Notes under the pieces: generated by a model
Seen by the model: the letters and a program-made list of their open reading frames with translations, nothing else
Told to the model about the DNA's origin: nothing
Databases searched by the model: none
Position numbers and translations under genes: made by a program
DNA from: Stereum hirsutum FP-91666 SS1
Lineage: Eukaryota > Basidiomycota > Agaricomycetes > Russulales > Stereaceae
Direction: 5' to 3'
Assembly: GCF_000264905.1 (NCBI RefSeq)
Contig: NW_006763133.1
Coordinates: forward strand, 2,118,329-2,182,328
Length of the DNA: 64,000 bases
In this document: positions 11,965-24,025 of the stretch, in pieces
Numbering within the stretch: the first letter of the stretch is position 1
How the letters are laid out: each line of letters opens with the position of its first letter

Positions 11965-13153
11965 CTATGATATGATCTCAACGTCTTCCCACCGGCCCTC
12001 ATTCACTTTCTTCAACGCTTCCTGATCAAGTCCACACTCCCTCACCCCCAATACCCTCAACTGTCTCCAATTACTCCATTTGATCCGACTAACGATCTCC
12101 TCGCCCCATGTCGTCGTCGTCAACCAATCATTATACGACAGATCCAACACCTCCAAAGATGGACATTTCGCAGGCAGTCGATGTACCGGGATCGGAGATG
12201 AGAGTCGGATGAGAGCGAGATGGGTAAGACAAGGTGGAAAGCTGAGTAAAGTTTGAACGGAAAGGGAGGTAGAGAGTAGGGCTAGGCTGTAGATTGGGTG
12301 GGACGAGGACTCCCAGTCATCTGGAGTGACGTCCCAAACGTCTGCGGTATCTCCCGTTTCGTCTTCGTCGGGTTGAGTAGCTGAGCCAGTGAGCGTGGGT
12401 GTCCCTGGTGGGTTTGTCTGGAAGAAATCGCTGCGAAGGGTAGCTTGCGGCCCTACGACGATGACTTCGCCATCTGCATGCCCATCTGGTTCAAATAGGG
12501 GATATATCACGGAATTGGGAAGAGGATTGTGGACGGCGGTGTATCGCAGGAGCTGGCGTCGATGATGAGGCGAAAGGTATGGTACAATATCCTCCGCAAA
12601 GGCCCCATACTCATCTCCGTAGTATCTCAAGAGGATACGGAGACATAGATTCGTAAGAGATGGTATGTGGGCTTCATCTGAGGAAGTTGAAGGACTATGA
12701 GCACTACCGTCGCTGAGGGGACAATGCGTGAAGAACAGGGAAAGGGCCTGTTCTCTCCAATGAGCGGAATCATAGACTGGGGGACCGGTATCTCGTACAT
12801 GTTGTTGTAAAGCCCAGCTTCGTGGCGTCGGTCCAGCTGCAGGCTTAGTCGTCGGAGCAGGTGGTTCCGGGACTCTTGAAGTGCTCTCTTCTTGGCCGAA
12901 GATGAGGGAGTAAGGCAAGGTAGGCCCACTCGAGCCGCGAGAAGGACGGAGAGTGGGATGAGGACGAGATTTTTGGAGGTTCTGCTCATGCCGGAAGTGC
13001 TCGCCCCTTTTGTTGCATTTCGAGTAGAAGTCAATATTCGGGATTCCAGACCAGGAATGAGATCACCTCGCACCGTAGTGTATGTAACAGGTTGTTGACC
13101 TCTCGAGGTGGAGCGGGCCTCGCGGTCCCTCCTCTTGTCCCAGACGTAGCCAT
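11965..13153 (-). CDS. Uncharacterised leucine-rich (RNI-like) protein
   Basis: Two exons, with one intron at 12982-13066, encode 367 aa. The short first exon encodes MATSGTRGGTARPAPP and a REVNNLLHTLRCE segment. A Ser/Pro-rich region follows. A helical block (TNLCLRILLRYYGDEYGAFA) then leads to an LRR-like C-terminus (LTHLALIRLSS, CPSLEVLDLSYNDWL, LRVLGVRECGLDQEALK), the pattern of ribonuclease-inhibitor-like repeats in F-box-type proteins. No F-box is visible. The splice join keeps frame exactly and uses GTGATC and CAG, which supports the model. Function is unknown. A role in protein recognition is only suggested by the LRR-like tail. Confidence 0.7.
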
Positions 13154-16100
13154 ATCACAGATGAAGCCCGATTATAGTAACAAGCCAGATGGTGTTCAGG
13201 ACGCGAATGGTGGAGAATATGAAGGTGGAGTAGATTCTTGGGATCCTACTCGACTTCTGCAAGCTGCGGCAGCGAAAGATGGCGGCGATGAGTCAGTAAA
13301 AACTTGAGATCCTGGGGGTGAATTGAGGCCCAAGGCAGTGCTCATACTTCACCTAGTACAGATATAGAGAATTTGTTCAGAAAACGCATTTCCTATGGAT
13401 GCATATCCTGCTTGTGATTCACGATGGTGGTGGTACCTTGAGACTTGATGCCTGGTCGCGAACAGTGTGGCGAAGGGAAGACTTTGGCGCCACATTCTCA
13501 CGGGCTATATTTAGATGACTCATGACGTGGGTTCCGACAACGTGGCGGCGATATTCCAATGACAGCAAGTTGAAGTTGAAAACTGGTGGACGGTTCAAAA
13601 TTCACCGTTCGGGTAACCGTCAAGCCTAGTCATGCAGGGCTTCCTATGGCTTGAACAAGACAAATCGCGACGGGTAGCTACAAGATCGCTCTGTGCAGTG
13701 GCCAGTGACGAGACGGATCCTAACAATTCATTGACGATTAGATTTTGGATTGCAGGCAGCAGATTTTACCACCGCGCCGTATCAAAGAGTATACCAAACG
13801 GGTAAGACGAAGTATCCGAGGAGACACGCCCCCTTCCTGCCATCTGTCCTCTACTTCCCTGAACGGCATTCCTCCGAAAGCAGAAAGACACGCGTACGAC
13901 AACAGATCGTCTTCCACTCGTTTATAATGACGCACGCGGGCAAACTTCGAGGTGGAGTGTGTCGCAGATAGCGCGCGCTGCAGGTAAGGTGTTGGGGTAG
14001 GATGGTTATGGGAGATGATTCTCGCGGTATGGATAGGCGATGATAGGAGCTGGCCGAAGCTGAGGGTCACGTTCGCAATGGTGGGCCCTATAAGAACGGT
14101 AATTGTGTGCTACTGCCGCTATATCTGGCACTATCGACACATAAGCACATGAGTGGAAAGAAGATACGGTAGTCGGAATTGACGCACCAGGCCGATGGAG
14201 AGGTATACGACTTGCGACGTGTCAAACCGAAGGATGTCTTAGTTCTGTCCTACCGGCCAAGCAGATCGCCCACCACGATGCTCGAGATCATCCACCTATT
14301 CTAATGTCCACGGCTTGTGCTAGAGGGAAGGTAGCTATGTCCTTTCGGAGCGGCGGTCGCCAGACGATATTCATGACATGGCAAAGAAGATGGCAAAAGC
14401 GAAGTCAACCTCGAGCGCATTGTATCAGTCGGGAAGTGGGAGAGGGGCCATAAATGACGAAGGAGCTGCTCGGACGGAAAACTATGCGGGATGGGAGAGC
14501 GACAGGGAGGAAGAGACAAGAGAAAGCAGTAAGAGTCCGTGTGAGCAGCCGCAAAACTGCAGGCCGGAACGGGAAATATTCAACGGAGTGATCGAGTTTG
14601 AACACCGGAACGGTGATCTATCGCGGTGACCTGCCACCAACTCTCTTCCCGCCCTCACCGTCAAATGCTCCTTGCGCGACATGCACCACGACGTGCAACG
14701 ATTCACCGTCATACTTATTGCACGCATAGGTCGCATAAAAAGCGATCCCACCGCTATCTTGCTAAGAATCCACTGAACAGAATTATCATTGTCAACGTGG
14801 TCAGGGGTGTCAAGGTGCGATGGTCGCAGGATGCCGCTAGAGCATCCAAGACGTATTGTCCGGTAAGCCTTTTGCTCTGAATCATCGTCCCCTTGGCTTC
14901 CCCTCCTACATTCTGAAGCTTTGACGAACGTGCTAGCATCTAGCATTCCAAGACATTGATAGGAGATGAACCGAACCTGGGCGCCACGCCACACTTGCCA
15001 GATGCTACCTCGACCTCTATGGTGTTGAGCACACCCGAACGACGGCTTCCTATGAGTTCTAACAACGACAAGAACATAGCTGTCGATATTTAATCGACAG
15101 TCTATATGCATAGAGGTGCGTGATCAATTTTAATAGATTTTAATGCGAAGTGGTGAACACCGTGCCGTAATGTCGTCATCGTCGCCCGCGCTGGCCTTTG
15201 TGTGCTTGTGGACGACAATTTTCAATCCATTTCCCTGACGCTGAATTACCCAGCCACTCGTGGCCCAATTTGATGGTACTGAGAACACGGGATAGAGTGG
15301 TTGGTACTACCTCAGCCCGACAATGTGCATAGTATTTAGAAGCACATATACTTATTGCATTGTCTTTTGAGGCAAGTACCTCATTTCGTCGACGATTCTG
15401 CCAACGTGGCATATTTCTGCGTCACATTAAATGATTGATCTATCAGTTGACTTGGTTCTACGACACGATGAAGAGGACGATGCGAGCAAAACGGCGACTA
15501 CCATACCCACGTAAAGGTGTGACAGGGCGCTAGTTTTCGTCACACTCTATTCTCTGAAGGAGAGCCAGAATAGATAACTCAGTATCCTCGATGAATGGTT
15601 GTTCGAGAGCGTGAAGGAATTTGACAGAGACTGTCGATGATGAAGGGTGCCCATCCAGCGGAAGAATTGACGCGCAATGGAATGGACGTACATGTGTTGC
15701 GTCAATGAACAATAAACAGTTTGTCTTGTCTCTGGGCCAATCCCAAATAGAGTCATATGGTGTGGTGCATGGATAAAAAGTGTATTCAGGTACAGAACAA
15801 TTCTGTGCAACGCGCTGCGAAGGCGGTATGCTCGGACCTATCTCATTTTGTTTGGGCCACAATTATTGATCGCTCATGGAGGACACTTACTTATAGGTTG
15901 CTGTACTCGCGACCGCTCATCGAGGGACAACGGGGACCCCGCCGGCCACTCTCTACATCACATTGAAGGACTCACCTATGGCCTTCTATTGACTTGACCG
16001 CCCTGTCCTAGCCATCGGTAGACTAACGTCCACCTTGTTCGTCTCTGAGACGGAGTTGACATCCTCCTCGGCGATGGGCAGAAAGTAGGCCTCCTCTACG

Positions 16101-16470
16101 GAAGACCATGATCACTTATGATACTGAAAGGGCCACATCATTCACAGCAATGGACAGATTGGAGGTCTTCCGGTTGGGTGAGGATGTGGAAGAGGTTGGA
16201 CCAAGGAGACCCGACAGAATGGCACGTCACGGTCCCAAAGAAGAAGGCACATATAACTCTCCGCAGATCTGCGCAACTCTATCCCCCCTCTCCGCTGAGT
16301 ATGGCGCAGGAAGGTCGCCGTGCCGCCTATAAAACCAGTCCATGGCACCGGCTTGCTCTCTATCACCACGTTTCCGTTTCGATTAACTAGCCCCTCACTT
16401 CCTCTTCGTGTCGCTGCGACCGATGGGGGCTCGTTCGCCCGACATTCCGTATCCATCTTTCACTCTTGCT
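13154..16470. other. Gene-poor 3.3-kb region
   Basis: No gene is recognised here. A 209-codon minus-strand frame (14482-15111) has no known domain. Within it, another minus-strand frame at about 14640-14765 looks exon-like (acceptor TTCTTAG, then a run reading through YATYACNKYDGESLHVVVH, then donor GGCAG/GTCACC), but flanking exons could not be joined with confidence. A palindrome (CTGTCGAT-ATTTA-ATCGACAG) lies near 15083-15103. No transposase or reverse-transcriptase remnants were seen. Confidence 0.45.
16328..16334 (+). promoter_or_regulatory. TATA box of the small basic-protein gene
   Basis: TATAAAA within GCCTATAAAACC, about 140 bp upstream of the ATG at 16471. Its position fits a core promoter and supports the gene being real. 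Confidence 0.5.
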
Positions 16471-16996
16471 ATGGTGCAGTCGGGCTACAGCCCCCATTCG
16501 TCTCGCAAGAACAAGAAGAAGGGCGCCCGTCGCGGACGTCACCACCATCATTCCCACCCAAATCGCTTAGGAAGACCCGGCGAGTTCATGGTGCGTCCTT
16601 GTCCCCACAGTCTCTCTCTTCCTCGTCCCTCATTTCGCCCCTTTACTCAGACCACCGTGGACCACCGAACGGTTGCGCATCTTGACGGGCCTGTGCCGGC
16701 ACGCCATATCATTTATTGCATACCTCATTGTTGGACTGACCACCGCCGTAGATGGACGTGGTCGAGGTGATGACCGCCGCTGACAATCTTGAGGAGGCCA
16801 TCCATAGCGGACAAGCGACGCGCAAGCTCCGCAAGCTCCGCAAGCGCAACAGTTTGTCTGCTCTCGTTGTGGTACGTCTTATTCACACTCTTGAATCTTT
16901 AATCTTCTTGCCTAACGGTATATCTTGTTGCGTCAAATTGATCAGGATCTCGCTCTCGTAGTTCGTCGAAGGGTTCTGAGCTCCATGGGTAGATGA
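16471..16996 (+). CDS. Small basic protein, uncharacterised
   Basis: Three exons (introns 16591-16751 and 16872-16945) join in frame to a 96-residue protein. The N-terminus is strongly basic and His-rich (SRKNKKKGARRGRHHHHSH). The middle is a predicted amphipathic helix (VVEVMTAADNLEEAIHSG) followed by a KLRKLRKR repeat. The end reads LALVVRRRVLSSMGR. Donors GTGCGT and GTACGT, acceptors GTAG and TCAG, a branch-like GACTGAC before the first acceptor, and a TATA box upstream support the model. No homologue is recognised. The basic composition suggests nucleic-acid binding or nuclear/nucleolar location, but this is a guess. Confidence 0.55.
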
Positions 16997-17397
16997 TTCA
17001 TGCATCCGTTTATCACGTTGGTTTGATCCGTATATTGATGCTTGAACAGGCGGTCTTGTCTGCTTTATCTTGTTGTGTTCCTGTTGCTTTCGTGTTGTCG
17101 TATGTTTTGCATTTCTTGAACCCACACGCACGCATTCTAGAGCATTTTATTACCGACCAGATTCAACAGAGTCACTCGCCGTGTTGACCTTCATGCACGC
17201 TACTTTGTCTTGATGAGATGCCGTCGGCCTTGATCCAACTAGTGTGGTCTTGAAGGATGGAACGCACATGTCGACGCGCATAGATGAAAAACGCGCATAC
17301 CATCATGGCAAGAACAACAAGATGTAGAACGTATAGAAGTCTATGGGAACCTGTCAGTGCCGGCCAGGCAGCAACATGGCCCCAATTAGACGCTCAC
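16997..17397. other. Convergent intergenic region
   Basis: The 3' flanks of two convergent genes. The sequence is T-rich near 17060-17110. No further gene or repeat was seen. Confidence 0.5.
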
Positions 17398-17655
17398 TCA
17401 AGCCTCCTTCCGATTGGCTTCCTCTACAGAGCGCTGCTGTTCTGCCTGCCTCTTTGCCATCTTCCAACGAACGAGTGACTCCAGTTTTTGATCTGGCGGA
17501 GGTGCAGTACGAGGGTTATTTTCGTACAAGTAGTACGCGAGGACGCCGGTGAAGACGCCGAGAACGGGGTCGAGGCCACTGTGATGACCTGTATGAGACT
17601 TTCGAGAGTGAGAAAATAAAATCAAGTCATACCGAGACAAGAGCACAGGCGCCAT
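17398..17655 (-). CDS. NCE101: NCE101-like small membrane protein
   Basis: Two exons (intron 17579-17632, donor GTATGA, acceptor ACAG) give a 67-residue protein beginning MAPVLLSRGLDPVLGVFTG and continuing VLAYYLYENNPR. This matches the NCE101 family (non-classical export protein 1), whose members have one N-terminal hydrophobic segment followed by YLYENR-like and a charged tail. In yeast the gene was linked to export of proteins lacking signal peptides, but its biochemical role is not defined. The tail (KLESLVRWKMAKRQAEQQRS) is helical and charged. Confidence 0.85.
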   Translation of the reverse strand: MAPVLLSRYDLILFSHSRKSHTGHHSGLDPVLGVFTGVLAYYLYENNPRTAPPPDQKLESLVRWKMAKRQAEQQRSVEEANRKEA

Positions 17656-18109
17656 GAAGGGAGTGAGTGCAGTTCTAGGACGTCAGGAACATGGACAAAG
17701 AGAGGGGATCCGGAAGGACGTCTACGAAATTACGGCAAAGGCCGATCCGGCGGATTGTCGTCGCGACGCGTGACGCGTAAAACCTGCCTTTCAGTTGGCC
17801 AGAGCTCGAGGAATACGCATGTCAATCGCTGGACGACTTGGAAAATATACTACATGATTTTATTGGGCTCGTGGTGAAGGGCAGGAAGTGAGCGTAATAT
17901 CTGCGTGGGGATTCGGAACGGGACGCCTCAAACCGTCGGAGCGGATCGTGACGGACAACGCAACTCGCACACAAAATTTCCGAAAGCATTTACGCGTGTA
18001 CTCTGTGTTGCTTGCTGCCTCTTCCATCAGCAGGTCAAGAACTGTTACAATCCTGTTCTATTTCTTCCTTTGCTTTTTGGCTTTTGTCTTTAGCCTTGTC
18101 TTGCTTCCC
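17656..18109. promoter_or_regulatory. Divergent promoter NCE101 / NAA25 with two ACGCGT sites
   Basis: A 454-bp divergent region. Two ACGCGT hexamers, 17766-17771 and 17773-17778, are separated by a single base about 110 bp upstream of NCE101. A third ACGCGT lies near 17990, about 115 bp before the NAA25 start. Which gene they serve is unknown. Confidence 0.4.
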
Positions 18110-21100
18110 ATGTCTCTTTCGTCGCCAGCCTTCGAACGCCAACTTCGCCCGGTTTATGGTACGCACGCATCGTCGATCTTACCCCGCACTTTCTCGATAT
18201 TCAAACCGTTGTAAAGACGCGCTCGACACTGGCTCGAACAAGTCTGCGTTGCTGAGCTGTAACAAACTGCTCAAAAAGTACCCTAAGAATGACTTGCTTA
18301 AGGTGCGCCACATTGGTCTTCATCAGAGGCACATTCAATCCTGACCGGCCCTTATAGGCCTTGAAAGCACTTGCCCTCCTCCGATCACAGAAAATCGAGG
18401 AGACCCTTGCTCTCTGCGATGAGATTTTGGCTAGCAAGCCCACCGACGATGGTACTCTGTCTGCCATGATGCATGTCCTTAGGGGTCTCGGACGCCGTAC
18501 GCTACACCAATTACCTTGCTGCTTCTCTGGTCTCAATATTCGAAACGGATAGACAGTGACATGGTTTCCATGTTCGATGAGGCATTCAAGCAGAACCCTG
18601 GTAACGAGGAGCTTGGAATACAGTCTTTCTTTGCCAATCTTCGTACGAGCAATTGGAAAGCCGGACAGCAGGTGTGTCACCCTTTGCCATCCCTTCTCCC
18701 CGATTCATCGTGTTCTCTTGCTCTTGTATCTTGAAGTGAGGCTGGGCACTGATGGTCTGTTGTGGAAGTTGGCTACCAAAATGCACAAAACATTCCGCGA
18801 TGACAGATACGTCTACTGGGGAATCATGTGCGCTGTTCTTCAAGTTGAGGCTCTTCTACCCTCTCTTGTAACCTTGCATCTATAACATATCGACATTAGG
18901 CCAAGGACCATACCACGCCCAGCAACGTCAGCGGCATATTGTACAAACTCGCTCATCGGTTGATGTTGTCCGTCTGGACTCCGATGGAGGGAAACCCTGA
19001 CCGTCTATACCTGCACGTCTCCATCCTCCGTCAACTCGAACTCTACGAGGATGCGCGTACACTACTGGAGAGTGAACAGGGAAAGGTGCTTTGCTCACGA
19101 AGTCTGGCATGTGATGAGCTCAGGCGCGACATCTACAAGACTACCGGCTGGATGAAGGAAGAGGGCGTGAAGGCTAAAGAACGGATAGAGAACGGGTCAG
19201 TGTTCCATCTCTCTTATACCAGCATATTGATCCGAATGGCTGCTTTATAGTGACCGCAATTGGCTGGAGTTTCTATCCGTTTTGGACGCCACATTTCCTT
19301 CACTGGCATCACCCGATGCGACGTCTTCGAGCGACGACGACGACTCTTCTTCCCGCATACAGGAGGTCCGAGAACTTCTCGACGGAATTGCAGCAAAAGA
19401 CGGCTTAAACGACCGTTCAGCTTCATTGGCATTACTAGAGCTTGAGAAGCGTGCTCGTACTCATGGATTGGCTACGGGTGCGTTGAACTCTCACACATTC
19501 CAACTGGAGCTCATGCAGCCTTGTAGACCCATCTCGCATGTTAGACCTTTTAAAGGACTATCTATCGCGGTTTGGAGACAAAAGTGTATGTTATGAGGAC
19601 CTCCGGCCGTACACGAGTCTCGAAGGTGAAGAAGCAGAGCAATGGTCATCTCACCTCGACGGACTTTCATATTCTTCGGTGTGTCTTTATTCATCACTGT
19701 GCATATGCTTCGTCGTAACATTTTCTAGTCTACACTCGCAGAACTTCAGCGTCAGATCAATGTCTACAAACTCCGGCGCTATAGTCTTCAGGAGTCACAA
19801 CTGACGGTAGAGCTTGAGGTTGCTCGTGCTGATGAGCTCGTACATGAGTACATCGAAGCGCTTGCGTTGGGCAAGGGTCTACCTAAGACTGAGCTGCAAC
19901 CGGCAGACGATCTCGCTGTTCTCGCGGGACATGTCTACGTGAGCCTGTACCAGCTTACAAAGGACGAGTCATACTTGCATCATGCTGTCGTCGTGTTGGA
20001 ATTCGCTTCCAAAAAGAGCCCTCAATCCTATCAGATACATTTGTCGCTTGTCCAAATCTATCGCTTGCTCGGTAAGTTCCCTTCCATACCTCGTGATGTT
20101 GTCACTGAAATCGTGTTACTTGTGTTCAGGTGCTCCTCAGCCTGCGCTGGAGCATTATCGTCTGTTGAATGTCAAGCAGATTCAAACCGACACCCTTTCC
20201 CATTACCTTCTCTCAAGATCGTCTACTTTCTCTATGGCCCCAACGGGTGACATCACATATATCGCCGAGAGCTTTGAACAAAATCAAATCTATCTCACCA
20301 ACACCCAGGAGGTAAAGAGCGGACATCTTCAAAGGCCATCTCCCCCTGCTAACGTGCGCCAGACGGCGGAATATGTCGTTAAAGCCTTCGGCGGCGAAAA
20401 GTATTCTCAGGTACGAATAAATTTGTGACGCGCTTTATTGTTGCATGAATTCCTGATCGTATTATGTGTAGATTCCAGATTTTGTCCTGTTCGAAGACTG
20501 GCTAGATAATTCCCTTCAACGAAACCTGGCGAGGACAGAGCTTCTCCGGATGCGTATCACACACGAACCCATATCACAAGACCTGTTCGACGTGGAATTG
20601 ATTGAGCTCAAGTTCAACTTTGATCGGCGTGAGTTTAGTCGGACCTTCTCTCGCTCATGATGCTGACGCTCTTTCAGGCCACCACGATAATAGGGACTTC
20701 GATGTTATGCCCAACTACCAGCCACGGTGTCAACCCTCTTTCCAGGAGCAAACTCGATTGTTCGGTCGTGACGCAGGAGTACGTCCCCATCCGCATTGAT
20801 ATTAGTGAACACCACTGAGGACATAGTTCATATTGTAGCATGGATGGTTGTGGAATTTCCTCAGGATATACATCCGAGCGTTCCAGCACGCCAGTGATCT
20901 GTCCGAGGCCGTCGAAGAGAAACTCCTCATCGGTGACCGGCCAAAACAGCCTGCCGACCTAGAGTGTAGGTTACCGCTGGATGAACGGCTGGATCAGCGG
21001 GAACCTGAAGAGCTCGCCGAGGTAATTCATCTCGTGGCCTCATCAAGCACATTTTATCGTACTCAGGATCATTCGGTACAATAGCTCACTCCGGACGAGC

Positions 21101-21980
21101 ACGCCCTTCTCGATTATGGCAAGGCGCTAGGAGACTGGCTCGAGCCTTACCACAACCACACCCGACCACCTCCCGCGCAGGTTTTGGCTGAGGCTGTCCG
21201 TATGACAGAGCTCAAAACTGGACATACATTGAAGAACATTGAACTTTCACCTGAGAATGGTAACGCCAACGGCCACGCCAAAAAGGCTGAGGACGCTCCC
21301 CAGGTCCAAGAGCCTCCACCGTCTTTGGTCGAGTTCTTCGATAGTGAGTACTTGTATATGCATCAATAGGTCTTTTGTTAACACAGAGATCTGTAGACAT
21401 GCTCTCACGCTTCAAGGAGGTATCTGAAGCTAAGGGGTCCGTGCAAGACTTGCTTCACGTGGCCGTTCTCACGCAAGAGGTCAGATCATACTCTCCCAAG
21501 CGGTGATGGTTGCTAATATTCTAATAGGCATTCATTCTGTTTGCAATCGAGACTTTCCGCTTCAAGAACGCCTCCACCGTCAAAGTCAACAAACTCGGAG
21601 CTGTGAGCACTGAATCGCCGCTGCCCTTCTATTCATGCTGAATCCCTGCTGGTTAGTTGGTGCAAAGCTTCAAGCCTGTTCGCGCGAAAGCCGTCGAGGT
21701 CTTGAAGGAGATAAGTTCATCACTAACAAAGCTCGGCGAAGGTGAAGGTACTGCTGAGAAGCGCAAGGCCTTCGTCGAGGGATGCAAATCTCTTCAAGCT
21801 GTTCCCGAGGTGGCATTTTGTTTACTCTCTCAGATTTTCTTCTCGAGCTGACTTTGAATACATCAGTTGAATCACGACTATGTCCTCGACATCGCGAAGA
21901 AGGTTACCGACGCTCGTAAGAAGGTTTTGGAAGGTGTTGGGAAGGGAATGACTCGCGTCGCCACGAACTATGCTTCATGA
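18110..21980 (+). CDS. NAA25: NatB N-terminal acetyltransferase auxiliary subunit
   Basis: Ribosome-associated auxiliary subunit (Mdm20/Naa25) that anchors the catalytic Naa20 in NatB, which acetylates Met-Asp/Glu/Asn/Gln N-termini. About 18 short introns are inferred, including 18159-18216, 18303-18357, 18497-18552 and 18672-18768. The protein is about 900 aa. It starts MSLSSPAFERQLRPVYDALD with TPR-like helices (KALALLRSQKIEETLALCDE). Family landmarks follow: RYVYWGIMCAVLQAKD, GKVLCSRSLACDELRR, HVYVSLYQLTKDESYLHHAV, and IHLSLVQIYRLLGAPQPALE then HYRLLNVKQIQTDTLSHYLL. The C-terminus has a long helical region ending in GVGKGMTRVATNYAS. The start ATG directly precedes the conserved N-terminus. 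Some exon edges are approximate. Confidence 0.92.
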
Positions 21981-22171
21981 TCGCTCTGGACCTCATAGAC
22001 TTCGCTAGAACTACACACATCAGCATCCACTGCATTGTATTACAATCTCATGTTTGAAATGCTATCATCACCACTGCTCTGCATGAATTCTGTAGGAGAA
22101 GAGAGGTGCCACTCTGGTGCCACACAGAGGGCTCTTGTTGATCAATGATCGAGTCACAGACACGCGCCATC

Positions 22172-22177
22172 ACGCGT
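22172..22177. promoter_or_regulatory. ACGCGT (MCB-like) site upstream of RPA2
   Basis: A single ACGCGT inside a CG-rich stretch (CATCACGCGTGACGCGACGC) 135 bp before the RPA2 ATG. RPA genes are G1/S-regulated through such sites in yeasts. Here the role is inferred from position. Confidence 0.45.
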
Positions 22178-22311
22178 GACGCGACGCGCCGCGAAATGTC
22201 AAATAAGTGGCTGGCGCGTCGGGATTCTTCCTCGTACCATCGCGCTGTTCACTCCTAGCACGCATCTTTTCCCCGCTCCTTCTCTATATCCTCAACAAAC
22301 GATACCGCAAC

Positions 22312-23482
22312 ATGAGTCAATGTACGTGTTTGCGTTGCGTTCGGTTTTGAATGCACCATCTCATGAAGCTCAGACGGCAACGAGAACCCCTACTACAGCA
22401 ACACTCAGGGTGGTAGTGGCGGCGGCGGCGGCGGATATTTGACTGGTAATTCACCATTTGGGGGTAGCCCTGGTGGTGCTGCACGGGTAAACTGTTTTGG
22501 TCATATCCCATTCTTCAGTCTTTGAATACCACTTTGTTTAGCGAGGTGCCTTGTCCCAATCGCTGCGTCCTATGACTATCAAACAAATCGGCGCCTCGAC
22601 TCAAGCCCATGCCGACGCAGACTGGATTTGGGAGAACACTGAAATCGGACAGGTGCGTATCATTGACTTACTTTTGCAACATATAGACTCAATAAAACGG
22701 ACTGCGTACCTAGATCACCGTCGTTGCCCAAGTCCTGACAATCAAAGCCCAGACCACTAATTGCGTTTACACCATCGACGACGGCACCGACCAGATAGAC
22801 GCTCGTTTCTGGTCGGACTCGACAAATGAGAATGAGGGCGATGACTCCTCAACTATCAAGTAGGCGCGAGTTCTCGTTAAAAGCTCTTTCTTGATGCGAC
22901 GTTTCGTTTCAGAGAGTTGCAATACGCTCGCATTACTGGCACCATCAAGACATACAATGACAAGAAGTATATCAACTGTATCAATATCCGGCCTGCTAAG
23001 GACTCGCATGAGATATACTTCCACCTTTCCGAAGCCATGGCTGTCACATTGTTTCATGAGAGGGGCTCGGTGCGTTTCCCCCCTAAATCACAACCTGCTG
23101 TTGCTCATGTATGCATTCTACAGCCATCTGGAGCACAAGCACCTAGTGGGGCAGGGCAGTCTACAAACTCAAATTCGGCTTACACCGCACAGACAAGCAT
23201 CCCAGCGGACGACCAGTATGCGCACCTTCCGCCGTGTGAGAAGGCTATCGCCTACTTCATGCACACGCAACCAAGGCATGAGGAAGGCATCCATGTCTCC
23301 AACATCGCGAGAAACGTGCCGTTTCAAGCGCCGGATATCGGGTGCGTATCTTGTTATTGACATGCCGTATGTTGTACCGTCCCTCAAACATTGTCTGTAA
23401 CAGCTCCGCTCTTGAGGCCTTGATGGACCACGGCATACTCTACAGCACCATCGACGAAACACATTACGCGCTCTCGGCATAA
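22312..23482 (+). CDS. RFA2: Replication protein A 32-kDa subunit
   Basis: Middle subunit of the single-stranded-DNA-binding RPA heterotrimer, used in replication, repair and checkpoint signalling. Seven exons (introns 22322-22373, 22487-22541, 22653-22713, 22860-22912, 23070-23123, 23342-23403) give 277 aa, the usual length. Only ten coding bases precede intron 1. The N-terminus is Gly/Ser/Tyr-rich, as in the phosphorylated tail of the family. The OB fold follows (LRPMTIKQI, VVAQVLTIKAQTTNCVYTID, DARFWSD, ARITGTIKTYNDKKYIN). A Ser/Ala/Gln linker leads to a C-terminal winged helix (GIHVSNIARNVPFQAPDIGS, ALEALMDHGILYSTIDETHY). A divergent paralogue lies immediately downstream. Confidence 0.96.
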
Positions 23483-24025
23483 TTATGTTATTCTTTCCAT
23501 TTGCACCAGTTATGCGTCCCCTTACTGTCGAGTTGTGGCTGGTTTTTGGCTGTCTGTTTGATATCTCAACTCTTGAGTTACTCTTCGCGCTCGATCGGCG
23601 GGGTACCAGTGGCGTAGAGGAAAATGAGTGCTGCGCCACACTGGTATTCCGACCATGAATCAATGTATCTATAAAATGCTGTCTGCCCCGTTTCCTTTCG
23701 TTTTCCCACTCTTTTCCCGGAGATAAAAAAAATCTTCGACATCACCACCAATACAGATTCATACTTACCCTTCTGATGCAAGAGGCCCATGGGAGCCGTC
23801 TTCGCGTGTGGCCCGACCACGTGCAAGCCAGTCGTGCTTGGCCTTTGGCCTCCTTTGCCATTTGATCTTGAACATATCTTGAACAGTTGCTGTCCGCTAC
23901 AACGTCGCAAACGCAACAACATTTTTCTTCTGTTCTCGTTCCCTCAGACTGCTACTTTGAACGGAACCTATCTAAGTCACTTTCCTAGGCCTCTTTGAAG
24001 CTTTTGAGACAGCGCTACTAGTACT
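23483..24025. other. Intergenic region between the RPA2 copies
   Basis: The 543 bp between the tandem genes contain no further coding exons that I can support. The region has no ACGCGT site, unlike the promoter of the first copy. Confidence 0.5.

Noticed and set aside
13590..13625. Possible tRNA T-arm (GGTTCAAAATTCACC)
   Set aside because: No A box, acceptor stem or anticodon arm could be found around it.
14482..15111. 209-codon minus-strand open frame as an intact gene
   Set aside because: Composition is irregular, no family features are visible, and a better exon-like frame overlaps it in another phase.
19088..19131. Intron in NAA25 within the GKVLCSRSLACDEL segment
   Set aside because: GT and AG are present, but the read-through protein matches a conserved family block, so the segment is coding.
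22408..22440. GGC repeat in RPA2 as a microsatellite insertion
   Set aside because: It encodes the Gly-rich N-terminal tail normal for the family.
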